Position numbers and translations under genes: made by a program. A stretch of 40,358 nt of DNA from Actinomycetales bacterium (lineage in GTDB: Bacteria > Actinomycetota > Actinomycetes > Actinomycetales > Microbacteriaceae), in the NCBI GenBank assembly GCA_028868975.1, contig JAGWTM010000007.1, forward strand, positions 1 through 40,358, read 5' to 3'. The notes below the pieces were generated by a model. That model saw only the letters and a program-made list of their open reading frames with translations, did not search any database and had not been told where the DNA came from. This document shows, one piece after another, positions 1-8,323 of this stretch. Numbering within the stretch: position 1 is the first letter of the stretch; each line of letters opens with the position of its first letter.

Positions 1-1035
1 GTAGTCATCGAGAAGCCATTCGGTCACGACCTGCAGTCAGCTCGTGAGCTGAACGAAGTGGTTGAATCGGTGTTCCCGCCCGATTCCGTGTTCCGCATCG
101 ACCACTATCTCGGTAAAGAAACCGTCCAGAACATTTTGGCGCTGCGTTTTGCAAACCAGATGTTCGAGCCGCTCTGGAACGCCAACTACATCGACCACAT
201 TCAAATCACGATGGCTGAAGACATCGGCGTTGGTGGTCGCGCGGGTTATTACGACGGTGTTGGAGCTGCCCGCGATGTGATCCAGAACCACCTGCTTCAG
301 CTCCTGGCGCTTACCGCGATGGAAGAGCCAGTATCTTTCGACGCGGCGGATCTGCGCGCAGAGAAGGAGAAGGTGCTCTCGGCGGTTCGTCTTCCGAAGG
401 ATCTTCGCAAGCACACCGCTCGTGGTCAGTATGCAGGTGGTTGGCAAGGTGGCGAGAAGGTTCTGGCCTTCCTCGATGAGGATGGCATGAACCCTGAATC
501 GGCCACCGAAACCTATGCGGCCATGCGTCTTGACATCAACACCCGCCGGTGGGATGGCGTACCGTTCTACCTTCGCGCCGGTAAGCGTCTCGGGCGTCGC
601 GTAACCGAAATTGCAGTGGTCTTCAAGCGTGCTCCTCAGCAGCTCTTCGAGGAATCGCAAACCAGTGCACTCGGGCAGAACGCACTTGTGATCCGCGTTC
701 AGCCTGACGAAGGTGTGACCATTCGTTTCGGCTCTAAGGTCCCGGGCGTTGGCATGCAGGTACGCGACGTGACCATGGACTTCGGTTACGGACACGCGTT
801 TACCGAGGCGAGCCCTGAGGCCTACGAGAGACTCATCCTCGATGTTCTCTTGGGTGATCCCCCACTGTTCCCGCGTCACGAGGAAGTCGAACTCTCGTGG
901 AAGATTCTGGACCCGATTCTTGAATTTTGGGCAAAACAGCCAGGACCAATCGACCAGTACCGTCCCGGTAGTTGGGGTCCGGCCTCGGCTGATGAAATGA
1001 TGGCCGCCGACGGCCGAGCTTGGAGAATCCCGTGA
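1..1035 (+). CDS. zwf: glucose-6-phosphate 1-dehydrogenase, 5'-truncated by window edge
   Basis: Oxidises glucose 6-phosphate to 6-phosphogluconolactone with reduction of NADP, the entry step of the oxidative pentose-phosphate pathway in the cytosol. The reading frame is open from base 1 and gives 344 residues of an enzyme that is usually about 500 long, so roughly the first 160-170 residues, including the Rossmann NADP site, lie outside the window. Visible family marks are EKPFG at the very start and the substrate-binding RIDHYLGKE motif at visible residues 32-40, whose Lys and His are the known catalytic and binding residues. The stop codon overlaps the GTG start of opcA (GTGA), so the two are translationally coupled. 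The zwf-opcA-pgl order is the standard actinobacterial one. An internal ATG at 58 is not the true start, because the conserved EKPFG motif lies upstream of it. Confidence 0.97.
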   Translation, partial: VVIEKPFGHDLQSARELNEVVESVFPPDSVFRIDHYLGKETVQNILALRFANQMFEPLWNANYIDHIQITMAEDIGVGGRAGYYDGVGAARDVIQNHLLQLLALTAMEEPVSFDAADLRAEKEKVLSAVRLPKDLRKHTARGQYAGGWQGGEKVLAFLDEDGMNPESATETYAAMRLDINTRRWDGVPFYLRAGKRLGRRVTEIAVVFKRAPQQLFEESQTSALGQNALVIRVQPDEGVTIRFGSKVPGVGMQVRDVTMDFGYGHAFTEASPEAYERLILDVLLGDPPLFPRHEEVELSWKILDPILEFWAKQPGPIDQYRPGSWGPASADEMMAADGRAWRIP

Positions 1036-1961
1036 TCGTCGACCTACCTAACACCACCATCAGCAAGGTTTCAAAGCAGCTCGTTCAAATTCGCGAACAG
1101 GGTGGCGCCGTTGCTCTGGGCCGAGTCCTCACACTGGTTATCCAGACCGACTTGACCGGGCTGGAAACCGCCGTGAAGGCCGCCAACGAATCGTCGCATG
1201 AGCACCCGTGTCGAGTCATCGTACTCGCGGATGACCCATCGGCAAGTGCCAGTCAGGGCGAAGACCGTTTGGACGCGCAGATCAGAATTGGCGGCGATGC
1301 TGGTGCGTCCGAGGTAATCATCCTGCGTGCATTCGGCGAGGTCGCAAACGACCCGGAGAGTTTGGTCACCGGATTACTTTTGCCGGATGCTCCGGTTGTG
1401 GCCTGGTGGCCGTCGGCAGCTCCTGCTAACGCAGCCGAGTCACAGATTGGTCGAATCGCAACGCGACGCATCACCGATGCGGCCGAGGCCGAAGACCATC
1501 ACGCATTTCTGGCTAACCTGGCAAGAACGTATGTCCCTGGCGACAGCGATTTTGCCTGGACGCGTCTAACCCTCTGGCGTGCGCAGCTTGCGGCGATTCT
1601 CGACCAGCCGCCCTATGACACCGTGGAATCGGTTGAGGTTACCGGAGCCGAGGATTCCCCGAGCACCGACCTGCTTGCCGCTTGGCTGAAGCTAAAGCTC
1701 AAGGTTGATGTCAAACTTGTGCGTTACGTTCGCGGTCAGGCCGTCAGCGGCATCCGTGGAGTGAAACTGACCCGCAAGAGTGGCGACATTGAGATTGTTC
1801 GCAACCTACCCGAGGTCGCAACGCTAATCCAGCCGACGCAACCGACTCGCGAGATTTCTCTGCCACGTCGTAGCCTGCGTGATTGTCTGAGCGAGGACAT
1901 GCGCAGATTGGACCCAGATGATCTGTTTGGCAAGGTCATCGCCACCTTCAAGAACAACTGA
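1032..1961 (+). CDS. opcA: OpcA, glucose-6-phosphate dehydrogenase assembly/activator protein
   Basis: Protein of 309 residues of the OpcA family, which in cyanobacteria and actinobacteria is needed for full activity or oligomerisation of glucose-6-phosphate dehydrogenase; it is not itself an enzyme. The N-terminus (VDLPNTTISKVSKQL, then GGAVALGRVLTLVI) and the central PDAPVVAWWP segment are typical of actinobacterial members. I chose GTG at 1032 because a GGAG ribosome-binding site at 1022-1025 sits six bases upstream and because the start then overlaps the zwf stop. A TTG at 1020 in the same frame would add four residues but would lie upstream of that ribosome-binding site. It is placed directly between zwf and pgl, which fits its role as a partner of Zwf. 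Confidence 0.93.
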   Translation: MIVDLPNTTISKVSKQLVQIREQGGAVALGRVLTLVIQTDLTGLETAVKAANESSHEHPCRVIVLADDPSASASQGEDRLDAQIRIGGDAGASEVIILRAFGEVANDPESLVTGLLLPDAPVVAWWPSAAPANAAESQIGRIATRRITDAAEAEDHHAFLANLARTYVPGDSDFAWTRLTLWRAQLAAILDQPPYDTVESVEVTGAEDSPSTDLLAAWLKLKLKVDVKLVRYVRGQAVSGIRGVKLTRKSGDIEIVRNLPEVATLIQPTQPTREISLPRRSLRDCLSEDMRRLDPDDLFGKVIATFKNN

Positions 1962-1964
1962 TCT

Positions 1965-2687
1965 ATGTCATCCACCATCGTTCAGCGCTTTCCAACCGCC
2001 GATGCAACCGCGCTTGCCGCGGCCGATGCCGGTATCAATCGAGTCTTGGAGCTGCTTGAGCAACGCGAATTAGTCCACATCGGCATTACCGGCGGAACCG
2101 TCGGCATAAAGACCTTGGCACTTTGGAACTTGCACACCAAGCGTGACCAAATTGACTATTCGAGGTTGCACTTCTGGTGGGGTGACGAGCGTTTTGTCGC
2201 GGCCGATTCCCCCGATAGAAACTTCAATCAGGCTTGGGATGCGCTACTCGCGCACATCGCTGTCCCGCGTGAGAATCTGCATGAGTTTCCGGCGGCCGAG
2301 GCCGGTCTCGATCTCGAGGAGGCTGCAGCCGTATTCGCTCAGCACTACGGGGCATGGAATCCAGAGATCGCGTTCGCGTACATGGGTATGGGGCCGGACG
2401 GCCACGTAGCCTCGCTATTTCCGGGTAAGCCCTCACCGATGCCTGGTGTCACGATTATCGCCGAACACGATTCGCCGAAGCCGCCGCCAGAGCGACTTAG
2501 CCTCAGTTACGAAGCGTTGAACCGGATCGAAGAAATTTGGTTTACCGTTGCGGGTGCTGACAAGGCGGAAGCCGTAGGTGTTGCCTTCTCGTCAGAACCA
2601 GAGCGACTGCCAGTCGGTCAGCTAAAGGGACGCCTCAGGAACGTTTGGTTTATCGATGAAGCGGCCGCGACCGCAATTTCAGACTAG
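1965..2687 (+). CDS. pgl: 6-phosphogluconolactonase
   Basis: Hydrolyses 6-phosphogluconolactone to 6-phosphogluconate, the second step of the oxidative pentose-phosphate pathway. The 240-residue length is normal for the family. Recognisable motifs are WWGDERFV (about residues 69-76) and the FAYMGMGPDGHVASLFPG block (about 135-152), which forms the active-site loop in the NagB/Pgl fold. The ATG at 1965 lies three bases after the opcA stop, and no strong ribosome-binding site is visible, so coupling to opcA is likely. The last four bases overlap the end of the convergent rbpA gene: both stop codons are read from the same CTAG tetranucleotide. There is no room for a conventional terminator between the two genes. 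Confidence 0.96.
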   Translation: MSSTIVQRFPTADATALAAADAGINRVLELLEQRELVHIGITGGTVGIKTLALWNLHTKRDQIDYSRLHFWWGDERFVAADSPDRNFNQAWDALLAHIAVPRENLHEFPAAEAGLDLEEAAAVFAQHYGAWNPEIAFAYMGMGPDGHVASLFPGKPSPMPGVTIIAEHDSPKPPPERLSLSYEALNRIEEIWFTVAGADKAEAVGVAFSSEPERLPVGQLKGRLRNVWFIDEAAATAISD

Positions 2688-3067
2688 TTAGCCGAAGCCT
2701 TGGCTGCCTCGGCAAGGCGGATGCGTCGATCGCGAACCGCTGCCACGGCCTCGTCCAGAAGCTGTTCAGCTTCTTCTTCAGTGCGACGCTCTTTGACGTA
2801 GGCAAGGTGCGTCTTGTAAGGCTCGTGCTTGGCAACGACCGGTGGGTTGTCTTTGTCCTGACCCGAAGGTAGGCCACAGTTTGGGCAATCGATGGTTTCA
2901 GGGATGTCAGCCTCATCGAGGTTTGCCGCAAACATCGGGCTCTGGCTGTGACCGTTGATGCAGTAGTAGTTTCGAATCACTCGTTCAGCTTTGAAGCCAC
3001 GGTCTTGCTCGCCCATCGGGCCTGCGCCGATGCGCGAACCACGAATTGCTGATCCTCCAGTTGACAT
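2684..3067 (-). CDS. rbpA: RNA polymerase-binding protein RbpA
   Basis: Actinobacteria-specific transcription factor of 127 residues that binds the principal sigma factor and RNA polymerase and helps form open promoter complexes. The N-terminal half carries the typical RGSRIGAGPMGEQD segment, which includes the basic linker that contacts DNA, followed by a zinc-ribbon-like core (YYCINGHSQSPMFA and CPNCGLPSG). The C-terminal half is a charged helix rich in Glu, Arg and Ala that corresponds to the sigma-interaction domain. The start has an AGGGG ribosome-binding site (minus strand) about seven bases upstream. It follows secG by 33 bases and ends convergently on pgl with a four-base overlap. Placement between secG and pgl is, as I recall, common in related Micrococcales. 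Confidence 0.95.
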   Translation of the reverse strand: MSTGGSAIRGSRIGAGPMGEQDRGFKAERVIRNYYCINGHSQSPMFAANLDEADIPETIDCPNCGLPSGQDKDNPPVVAKHEPYKTHLAYVKERRTEEEAEQLLDEAVAAVRDRRIRLAEAAKASAN

Positions 3068-3100
3068 ACTTGAATCCCCTATTTACTGATGCTCTGTCAG

Positions 3101-3349
3101 CTAGGCGCTGGTGAAACGAGTGAACAGGCCGAGGGCGATGATTACGAACACCCAAACGATACCCAGAATTACCGTGATGCGGTTGAGGTTTCGCTCGGCA
3201 ACGCCCGAAGACTGAAGGTTACTGGTTACGCCTCCACCGAACATGTCGGAAAGACCGCCACCGCGTCCTTTGTGCAGCAGGATGAGCAGGGTCAACAGCA
3301 AGCTGGTGATTGCTAGAAGCACATACAGAGCGATGTGAATTGCGGTCAT
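3101..3349 (-). CDS. secG: SecG, preprotein translocase subunit
   Basis: Small inner-membrane subunit of the SecYEG protein-export channel, 82 residues. Two hydrophobic segments are visible: about residues 1-22, starting MTAIHIALYVLLAITSLLLT, and about 54-75. They flank a Gly-rich loop with the family signature HKGRGGGLSDMFGGG at about residues 26-40. A GAGG ribosome-binding site lies about seven bases before the ATG. It sits downstream of tpiA, an association seen widely in bacteria. The 77-base spacer from tpiA carries two stem-loops, described separately, which may separate expression of the membrane protein from that of the abundant glycolytic enzymes; that last point is inference. Confidence 0.95.
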   Translation of the reverse strand: MTAIHIALYVLLAITSLLLTLLILLHKGRGGGLSDMFGGGVTSNLQSSGVAERNLNRITVILGIVWVFVIIALGLFTRFTSA

Positions 3350-3370
3350 TACAGTTCCTCTTCGGTTTGA

Positions 3371-3418
3371 GGTCGATCTCTCGACCAGTCGCTCATACGT
3401 CTCAAAGACTTAATGAGC
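3371..3418 (-). other. two stem-loops in the tpiA-secG spacer
   Basis: Two hairpins are readable in the minus-strand transcript. The first, at 3391-3418, pairs GCTCAT with ATGAGC (6 bp) and has an inner 4-bp GTCT/AGAC stem. The second, at 3371-3386, is a perfect 6-bp GGTCGA/TCGACC stem closed by a GAGA tetraloop. Neither is followed by a U-run, so they look like processing, stability or partial attenuation elements rather than a full terminator. Confidence 0.5.
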
Positions 3419-3426
3419 CTAGAAAA

Positions 3427-4212
3427 TTATAGAGCGATGTGCTTCTGGAAGCGCGCTATGCCGCTGAACTCATCGGCATCCAGGCTAGCGCCACCGACCA
3501 GAACACCGTCAACCTCGACGCTCTTTAGGAATCCGGCAACGTTGTTCGCCTTCACTGAACCGCCGTAGAGAATTCGGGTCTTGCCGGCAAGCTCATCACC
3601 GTACTGCTGGGCAATGGCCTCGCGAATTTTGCCGCAGACATTCGCTGCTTCCTCCGGAGTGGCGACTTTGCCCGTGCCAATGGCCCATACCGGTTCGTAT
3701 GCGATTACGAACTCGCCGAGGTTGTCATGGCCGGCTAGCGCGGCGAGAGTCTGCCGCACCGGAACAGCGCTGGCTCCCTCTGCTTCAAGTTCCTCGAGGG
3801 TTTCGCCAACGCAGATGACAGGGACGAGTCCGTGACGGAATGCAGCCGCGGTTTTCGCCTGGACAACTGCGTCGTCTTCGTTGTGGTAGCTGCGGCGTTC
3901 GCTGTGACCGATGAGCACGTACTTGACATCCAATTTGGCCAAGAAAGCACCCGAGATTTCACCGGTGTAAGCGCCCGAGTCGTGCTTTGAAAGGTCCTGC
4001 GCGCCCAGAGCCAACTCGAACTTCTCGGCATCGATGAGGGTCTGCACCGTGCGCAAATCCGTGAATGGTGGGAAGACCGCAACTTCGGCACCCTGGTAGT
4101 CGTGACCTGCCTCGTTTAGAGTCCAAGCCAGTTTCTGCACCAGCGCAATTGCCTGCTGGTGATCGAGGTTCATTTTCCAGTTACCTGCGATGAACGGTAC
4201 GCGGTTAGCCAT
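3427..4212 (-). CDS. tpiA: triose-phosphate isomerase
   Basis: Interconverts dihydroxyacetone phosphate and glyceraldehyde 3-phosphate; cytosolic TIM-barrel enzyme of glycolysis. The 261-residue length is normal for actinobacteria. The three catalytic elements are all present: the N-terminal GNWKMN with Lys13, the GHSERR motif with His103, and AYEPVWAIGTGK with Glu173 and the phosphate-gripping loop 6. A weak purine-rich ribosome-binding site (AGAAAGAA on the minus strand) precedes the ATG. It follows pgk by 40 bases in the gap-pgk-tpiA-secG series, and the downstream spacer has two stem-loops. No anomaly is seen. Confidence 0.98.
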   Translation of the reverse strand: MANRVPFIAGNWKMNLDHQQAIALVQKLAWTLNEAGHDYQGAEVAVFPPFTDLRTVQTLIDAEKFELALGAQDLSKHDSGAYTGEISGAFLAKLDVKYVLIGHSERRSYHNEDDAVVQAKTAAAFRHGLVPVICVGETLEELEAEGASAVPVRQTLAALAGHDNLGEFVIAYEPVWAIGTGKVATPEEAANVCGKIREAIAQQYGDELAGKTRILYGGSVKANNVAGFLKSVEVDGVLVGGASLDADEFSGIARFQKHIAL

Positions 4213-4252
4213 TTCGATTCTTTCTACTTGGAAATCTGACGATCGGTATCGA

Positions 4253-5464
4253 CTAGGCGACGAAACCGAGAACTTCTAGACCGGGCAGTGATTTGCCCTC
4301 GAGGAATTCGAGGCTTGCACCACCACCGGTTGAGATGTGGCCGAACTGGGCATCCTCGAAGCCGAGGATGCGCACAGCTGCAGCAGAGTCTCCGCCACCG
4401 ACAACACTGAATCCCTCGGTTTCGGTCAGCGCAGCGGCAACGGTTCGAGTGCCATTTGCAAACTTGTCAATCTCAAAGACGCCCATCGGGCCATTCCAAA
4501 AGATGGTCTTTGAGCTTCTGATCTCCGATGCGAAGCGCTCGGCCGAATCAGGGCCGATGTCCAAACCGAGACCACTGGCTCCGAATGGGCTGCCCTCGAT
4601 GGCATCGGCTGGGGTGATAGCTACATCCGCATCGGCGCCGAACTTGCTAGCGACAACGATGTCGGTCGGAAGAACTACTTCGACTCCGAGCTCTGCTGCT
4701 CGTTTTAGATATTCCTGGCAGGTGGCAATCTGGTCCTGCTCGAGAAGACTTGAGCCGACCTTGTGGCCCTGTGCGGCCAAGAAGGTGAAGACCATTCCCC
4801 CGCCGACAAGAAGCTTGTTGACGTTTGGCAGTAGGTGGTCGATTACTCCGAGTTTGTCTGAGACCTTTGAGCCGCCAAGCACAACTGCGTATGGGCGCTC
4901 CGGAGTCGTGGTGAGGCGCTGCAGAACCTCTACCTCTTTCTCGATGAGCAGGCCGGCAGCACTCGGAAGCGCCTTTGCGAGCTCGTAGACACTCGCCTGC
5001 TTGCGGTGAACTACACCGAAGCCGTCGCTGATGAAGAAGTCTGCAAATTCGGCCAGTTTCGCGGCAAAGGCCTCGCGCTCAGCCGCGTCCTTGCTAGTTT
5101 CTGCCGCATTGAAGCGAAGGTTCTCAAGAACCACGACTCCCCCGCGGTCGAGAGCTTTCACGGCGCCGCGAGCTTCACTGCCAACGGTGTCAGTTGCGAA
5201 GAAAACGTCCTGTTCCAGCAATTCACCGAGGCGTTTGGCGGCAGGTGCCAGCGAGTACTTTGCCTCCGGAGTTCCGTCAGGTCGACCCAGGTGTGAGATG
5301 ACGATGACGCTTGCGCCCTGGTCAGTTAGGTGCTTGATGGTCGGCACCGATGCAACAATACGGCCATCATCGGTGATTCGGTCACCATCAAGTGGAACGT
5401 TGAGGTCGCATCGGATGATGACTCTCTTGCCATCAAGATTCGGGAGGCTTGCCAGAGTGCGCAT
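4253..5464 (-). CDS. pgk: phosphoglycerate kinase
   Basis: Transfers the acyl phosphate of 1,3-bisphosphoglycerate to ADP, giving ATP and 3-phosphoglycerate. The length of 403 residues fits the bacterial family. Motifs include RCDLNVPLDG near residue 20, the SHLGRPDG segment, LGGSKVSDKLGV in the hinge region, GPMGVFE and the GGGDSAAAV nucleotide-binding loop near the C-terminus. The segment SDGFGVVHRKQASV is, as far as I recall, the actinobacterial form of a block that in other phyla reads closer to DAFGTAHRAH. The ATG is preceded by AAGAAGAAAG as a weak ribosome-binding site. It lies 88 bases downstream of gap, across a spacer with a strong stem-loop. Confidence 0.98.
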   Translation of the reverse strand: MRTLASLPNLDGKRVIIRCDLNVPLDGDRITDDGRIVASVPTIKHLTDQGASVIVISHLGRPDGTPEAKYSLAPAAKRLGELLEQDVFFATDTVGSEARGAVKALDRGGVVVLENLRFNAAETSKDAAEREAFAAKLAEFADFFISDGFGVVHRKQASVYELAKALPSAAGLLIEKEVEVLQRLTTTPERPYAVVLGGSKVSDKLGVIDHLLPNVNKLLVGGGMVFTFLAAQGHKVGSSLLEQDQIATCQEYLKRAAELGVEVVLPTDIVVASKFGADADVAITPADAIEGSPFGASGLGLDIGPDSAERFASEIRSSKTIFWNGPMGVFEIDKFANGTRTVAAALTETEGFSVVGGGDSAAAVRILGFEDAQFGHISTGGGASLEFLEGKSLPGLEVLGFVA

Positions 5465-5484
5465 TGTGTTTCTTTCTTCTTACT

Positions 5485-5529
5485 AAGTGAGAACTGGGTC
5501 CAGATTTGGAATCTGAACCCAGTTCACTT
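5485..5529 (-). other. long stem-loop in the gap-pgk spacer
   Basis: An interrupted inverted repeat: AAGTG/CACTT (5 bp), AACTGGGT/ACCCAGTT (8 bp) and CAGATT/AATCTG (6 bp), interrupted by one two-base bulge and one mismatch, with a three-base loop at 5507-5509. In the minus-strand transcript it lies after the gap stop and before the pgk ribosome-binding site and has no U-tract. A processing or mRNA-stabilising element, or a leaky terminator, fits best. Confidence 0.6.
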
Positions 5530-5534
5530 GTGCT

Positions 5535-5548
5535 CAGCCCTAGGGCTG
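5535..5548. repeat. 14-nt perfect palindrome after gap
   Basis: The palindrome CAGCCCTAGGGCTG lies four bases after the gap stop codon and six bases before the gap-pgk stem-loop. It contains a CTAG core. It could fold as a short RNA hairpin or mark a protein-binding site; the sequence does not decide between them. Confidence 0.45.
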
Positions 5549-5552
5549 TTGC

Positions 5553-6628
<1,076 letters not shown>

Positions 6629-6665
6629 TTATTTAGCCACGCGCCTTCGGGTGGAAAAACTGCTT

Positions 6666-7289
6666 TTAGGCTAGCAGAAGACCACTGGTTTTGCTGCGAG
6701 CCGCATCGAAACGCGCCTGAACATCTGCCCAGTTGACGATGTTCCAGAAAGCCTTTACGTAATCTGCCTTGACGTTGACATAGTCGAGGTAGAAAGCGTG
6801 CTCCCACATGTCCAGCATCAACAGCGGAACGGTGGCGGTGGCGATGTTGCCCTGCTGGTCATAAAGCTGCTCGATGATCAGCTTCTCGCCTAGTGAATCC
6901 CAGGCCAGGAAGGCCCATCCGGAACCCTGAATACCCATAGCAGCCGCGTTAAAGTGCGCCTGGAACTTGTCGAACGAACCAAAGAATTCGTCGATTGCGG
7001 CAGCCAATTCGCCAACTGGCTTGTCGCCACCATTTGGTGAAAGGTTCTTCCAAAAAATCGAGTGGTTTACGTGACCCGAAAGGTGGAAAGCAAGGTCCTT
7101 CTGAAGCTTGTTGATGTTGGCAAAGTCACCTTTGTCGCGCGCCTCGGCCAACTGCTCAAGCGCCGTGTTTGCACCATTTACATAAGCCAAGTGGTGCTTG
7201 TCGTGGTGGAGTTCCATGATGCGGCCCGAGATGTTCGGCTCGAGGGCGGCGTAGTCATAGGTCAGTTCAGGGAGGGTGTACTTAGTCAT
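6666..7289 (-). CDS. sodA: superoxide dismutase (Mn/Fe type, probably Mn)
   Basis: Dismutates superoxide to hydrogen peroxide and oxygen. The 207-residue protein shows all four expected metal ligands: His28 in MELHHDKHH, His76 in GHVNHSIFW, and Asp160 and His164 in [11 protein letters not shown]. The active-site segment LYDQQGN places Gln where some actinobacterial iron enzymes have His; that suggests a manganese or cambialistic enzyme, but metal use cannot be settled from sequence. There is no signal peptide, so it is cytosolic. A strong AGGAG ribosome-binding site stands six bases before the ATG. It sits between whiA and gap, an insertion not seen in the classical whiA-gap arrangement. Confidence 0.96.
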   Translation of the reverse strand: MTKYTLPELTYDYAALEPNISGRIMELHHDKHHLAYVNGANTALEQLAEARDKGDFANINKLQKDLAFHLSGHVNHSIFWKNLSPNGGDKPVGELAAAIDEFFGSFDKFQAHFNAAAMGIQGSGWAFLAWDSLGEKLIIEQLYDQQGNIATATVPLLMLDMWEHAFYLDYVNVKADYVKAFWNIVNWADVQARFDAARSKTSGLLLA

Positions 7290-7337
7290 GATTGCTCCTA
7301 TTTGTTCTTGGTTGGTTAAACCCAGCGAAGGGTTGGT

Positions 7338-8318
7338 CTATTCCTCGTCGAGTTCGTCAGGAACGAACGCGTCGGTTGAAGGGATGCCTAACTCAGCGGC
7401 TCGCTTATCTGCCATTGCAAGCAATCGACGGATGCGTCCCGCGATCGCATCCTTGGTCATTGGAGGGTCAGCAAGGTGTCCCAGCTCATCGAGCGAGGCC
7501 TGCTTGTGCTCAAGTCTCAGGCGACCTGCATAACTCAGGTGCTCGGGGATGTCCGGGCCCAAAATCTCGAGTGCTCGCTCGACTCGGGCGCCGGCTGCAA
7601 CAGCGGCTTGCGCCGACCTGCGGAGGTTTGCGTCGTCAAAGTTAGCCAGACGGTTTGCGGTGGCGCGAACCTCGCGGCGAAGGCGCAATTCCTCCCAGCG
7701 CAGAACCAGAGCATGTGCGCCGATGTGGGTGAGGATGGCTGAAATGCCCTCGCCCTCACGAACCGTCACCCGGAATGCACCGCGAACCTCGCGCGCCTTA
7801 GCGCTCACGCCGAGTCGCCGGGCAACACCCACTAACGCCATGGCAGCCTCGTTACCGGGGGCCGTGATTTCGAGGGATGCACTGCGACCGGGATCGGTGA
7901 GCGAACCGTGTGCTAGAAAGGCTCCACGCCAGATTGCCTGCGCCTCTTCGATCGAACCAGAGACGAGTGTCGCCGGGAGGCCTCGCACTGGGCGCCCGCG
8001 CTGGTCAAGCAATCCGGTCTGTCGAGCAAGGACGTCACCCTGTTTGATGACGCGAACCTGATAACGGCTCGATCGACGCAGGCCACTCGGGGAAATAACG
8101 GCCAGTTCGCTGTCGATGCCGAATAGGTCGGCGATGTCCTTGCGGATGCGACGAGCTAGCTGAGCCGTGTCTACCTCGACCTCAATGGCCACCTTGCCTG
8201 AAATTAGGTGCAGGCCCCCCGCGAAGCGAAGAATCGTCGCTAGCTCCGCAGCGCGTACGACCTTTTTGGTGATTTCAATGCGTGCTAGTTCGTCTTTTAG
8301 ATCTGCCGTGAGTGCCAT
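7338..8318 (-). CDS. whiA: WhiA, sporulation/cell-division DNA-binding regulator
   Basis: Widely conserved Gram-positive DNA-binding protein with an N-terminal domain related to LAGLIDADG homing endonucleases and a C-terminal helix-turn-helix. In Streptomyces it works with WhiB at division genes; in non-sporulating bacteria it is linked to cell division. The protein has 326 residues, as usual. The C-terminal HTH region includes [18 protein letters not shown] followed by [13 protein letters not shown] (about residues 265-305). The start has AAGGAG eight bases upstream; this ribosome-binding site is formed inside the last codons of rapZ, only five bases away, so the two are probably coupled. 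No yvcK gene lies between rapZ and whiA. Confidence 0.96.
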   Translation of the reverse strand: MALTADLKDELARIEITKKVVRAAELATILRFAGGLHLISGKVAIEVEVDTAQLARRIRKDIADLFGIDSELAVISPSGLRRSSRYQVRVIKQGDVLARQTGLLDQRGRPVRGLPATLVSGSIEEAQAIWRGAFLAHGSLTDPGRSASLEITAPGNEAAMALVGVARRLGVSAKAREVRGAFRVTVREGEGISAILTHIGAHALVLRWEELRLRREVRATANRLANFDDANLRRSAQAAVAAGARVERALEILGPDIPEHLSYAGRLRLEHKQASLDELGHLADPPMTKDAIAGRIRRLLAMADKRAAELGIPSTDAFVPDELDEE

Positions 8319-8323
8319 GGTTC

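Noticed and set aside
37-879. A 280-residue minus-strand open frame antisense to zwf
   Set aside because: It lies wholly opposite the conserved zwf frame, has no family resemblance, and such shadows are common in GC-rich coding DNA.
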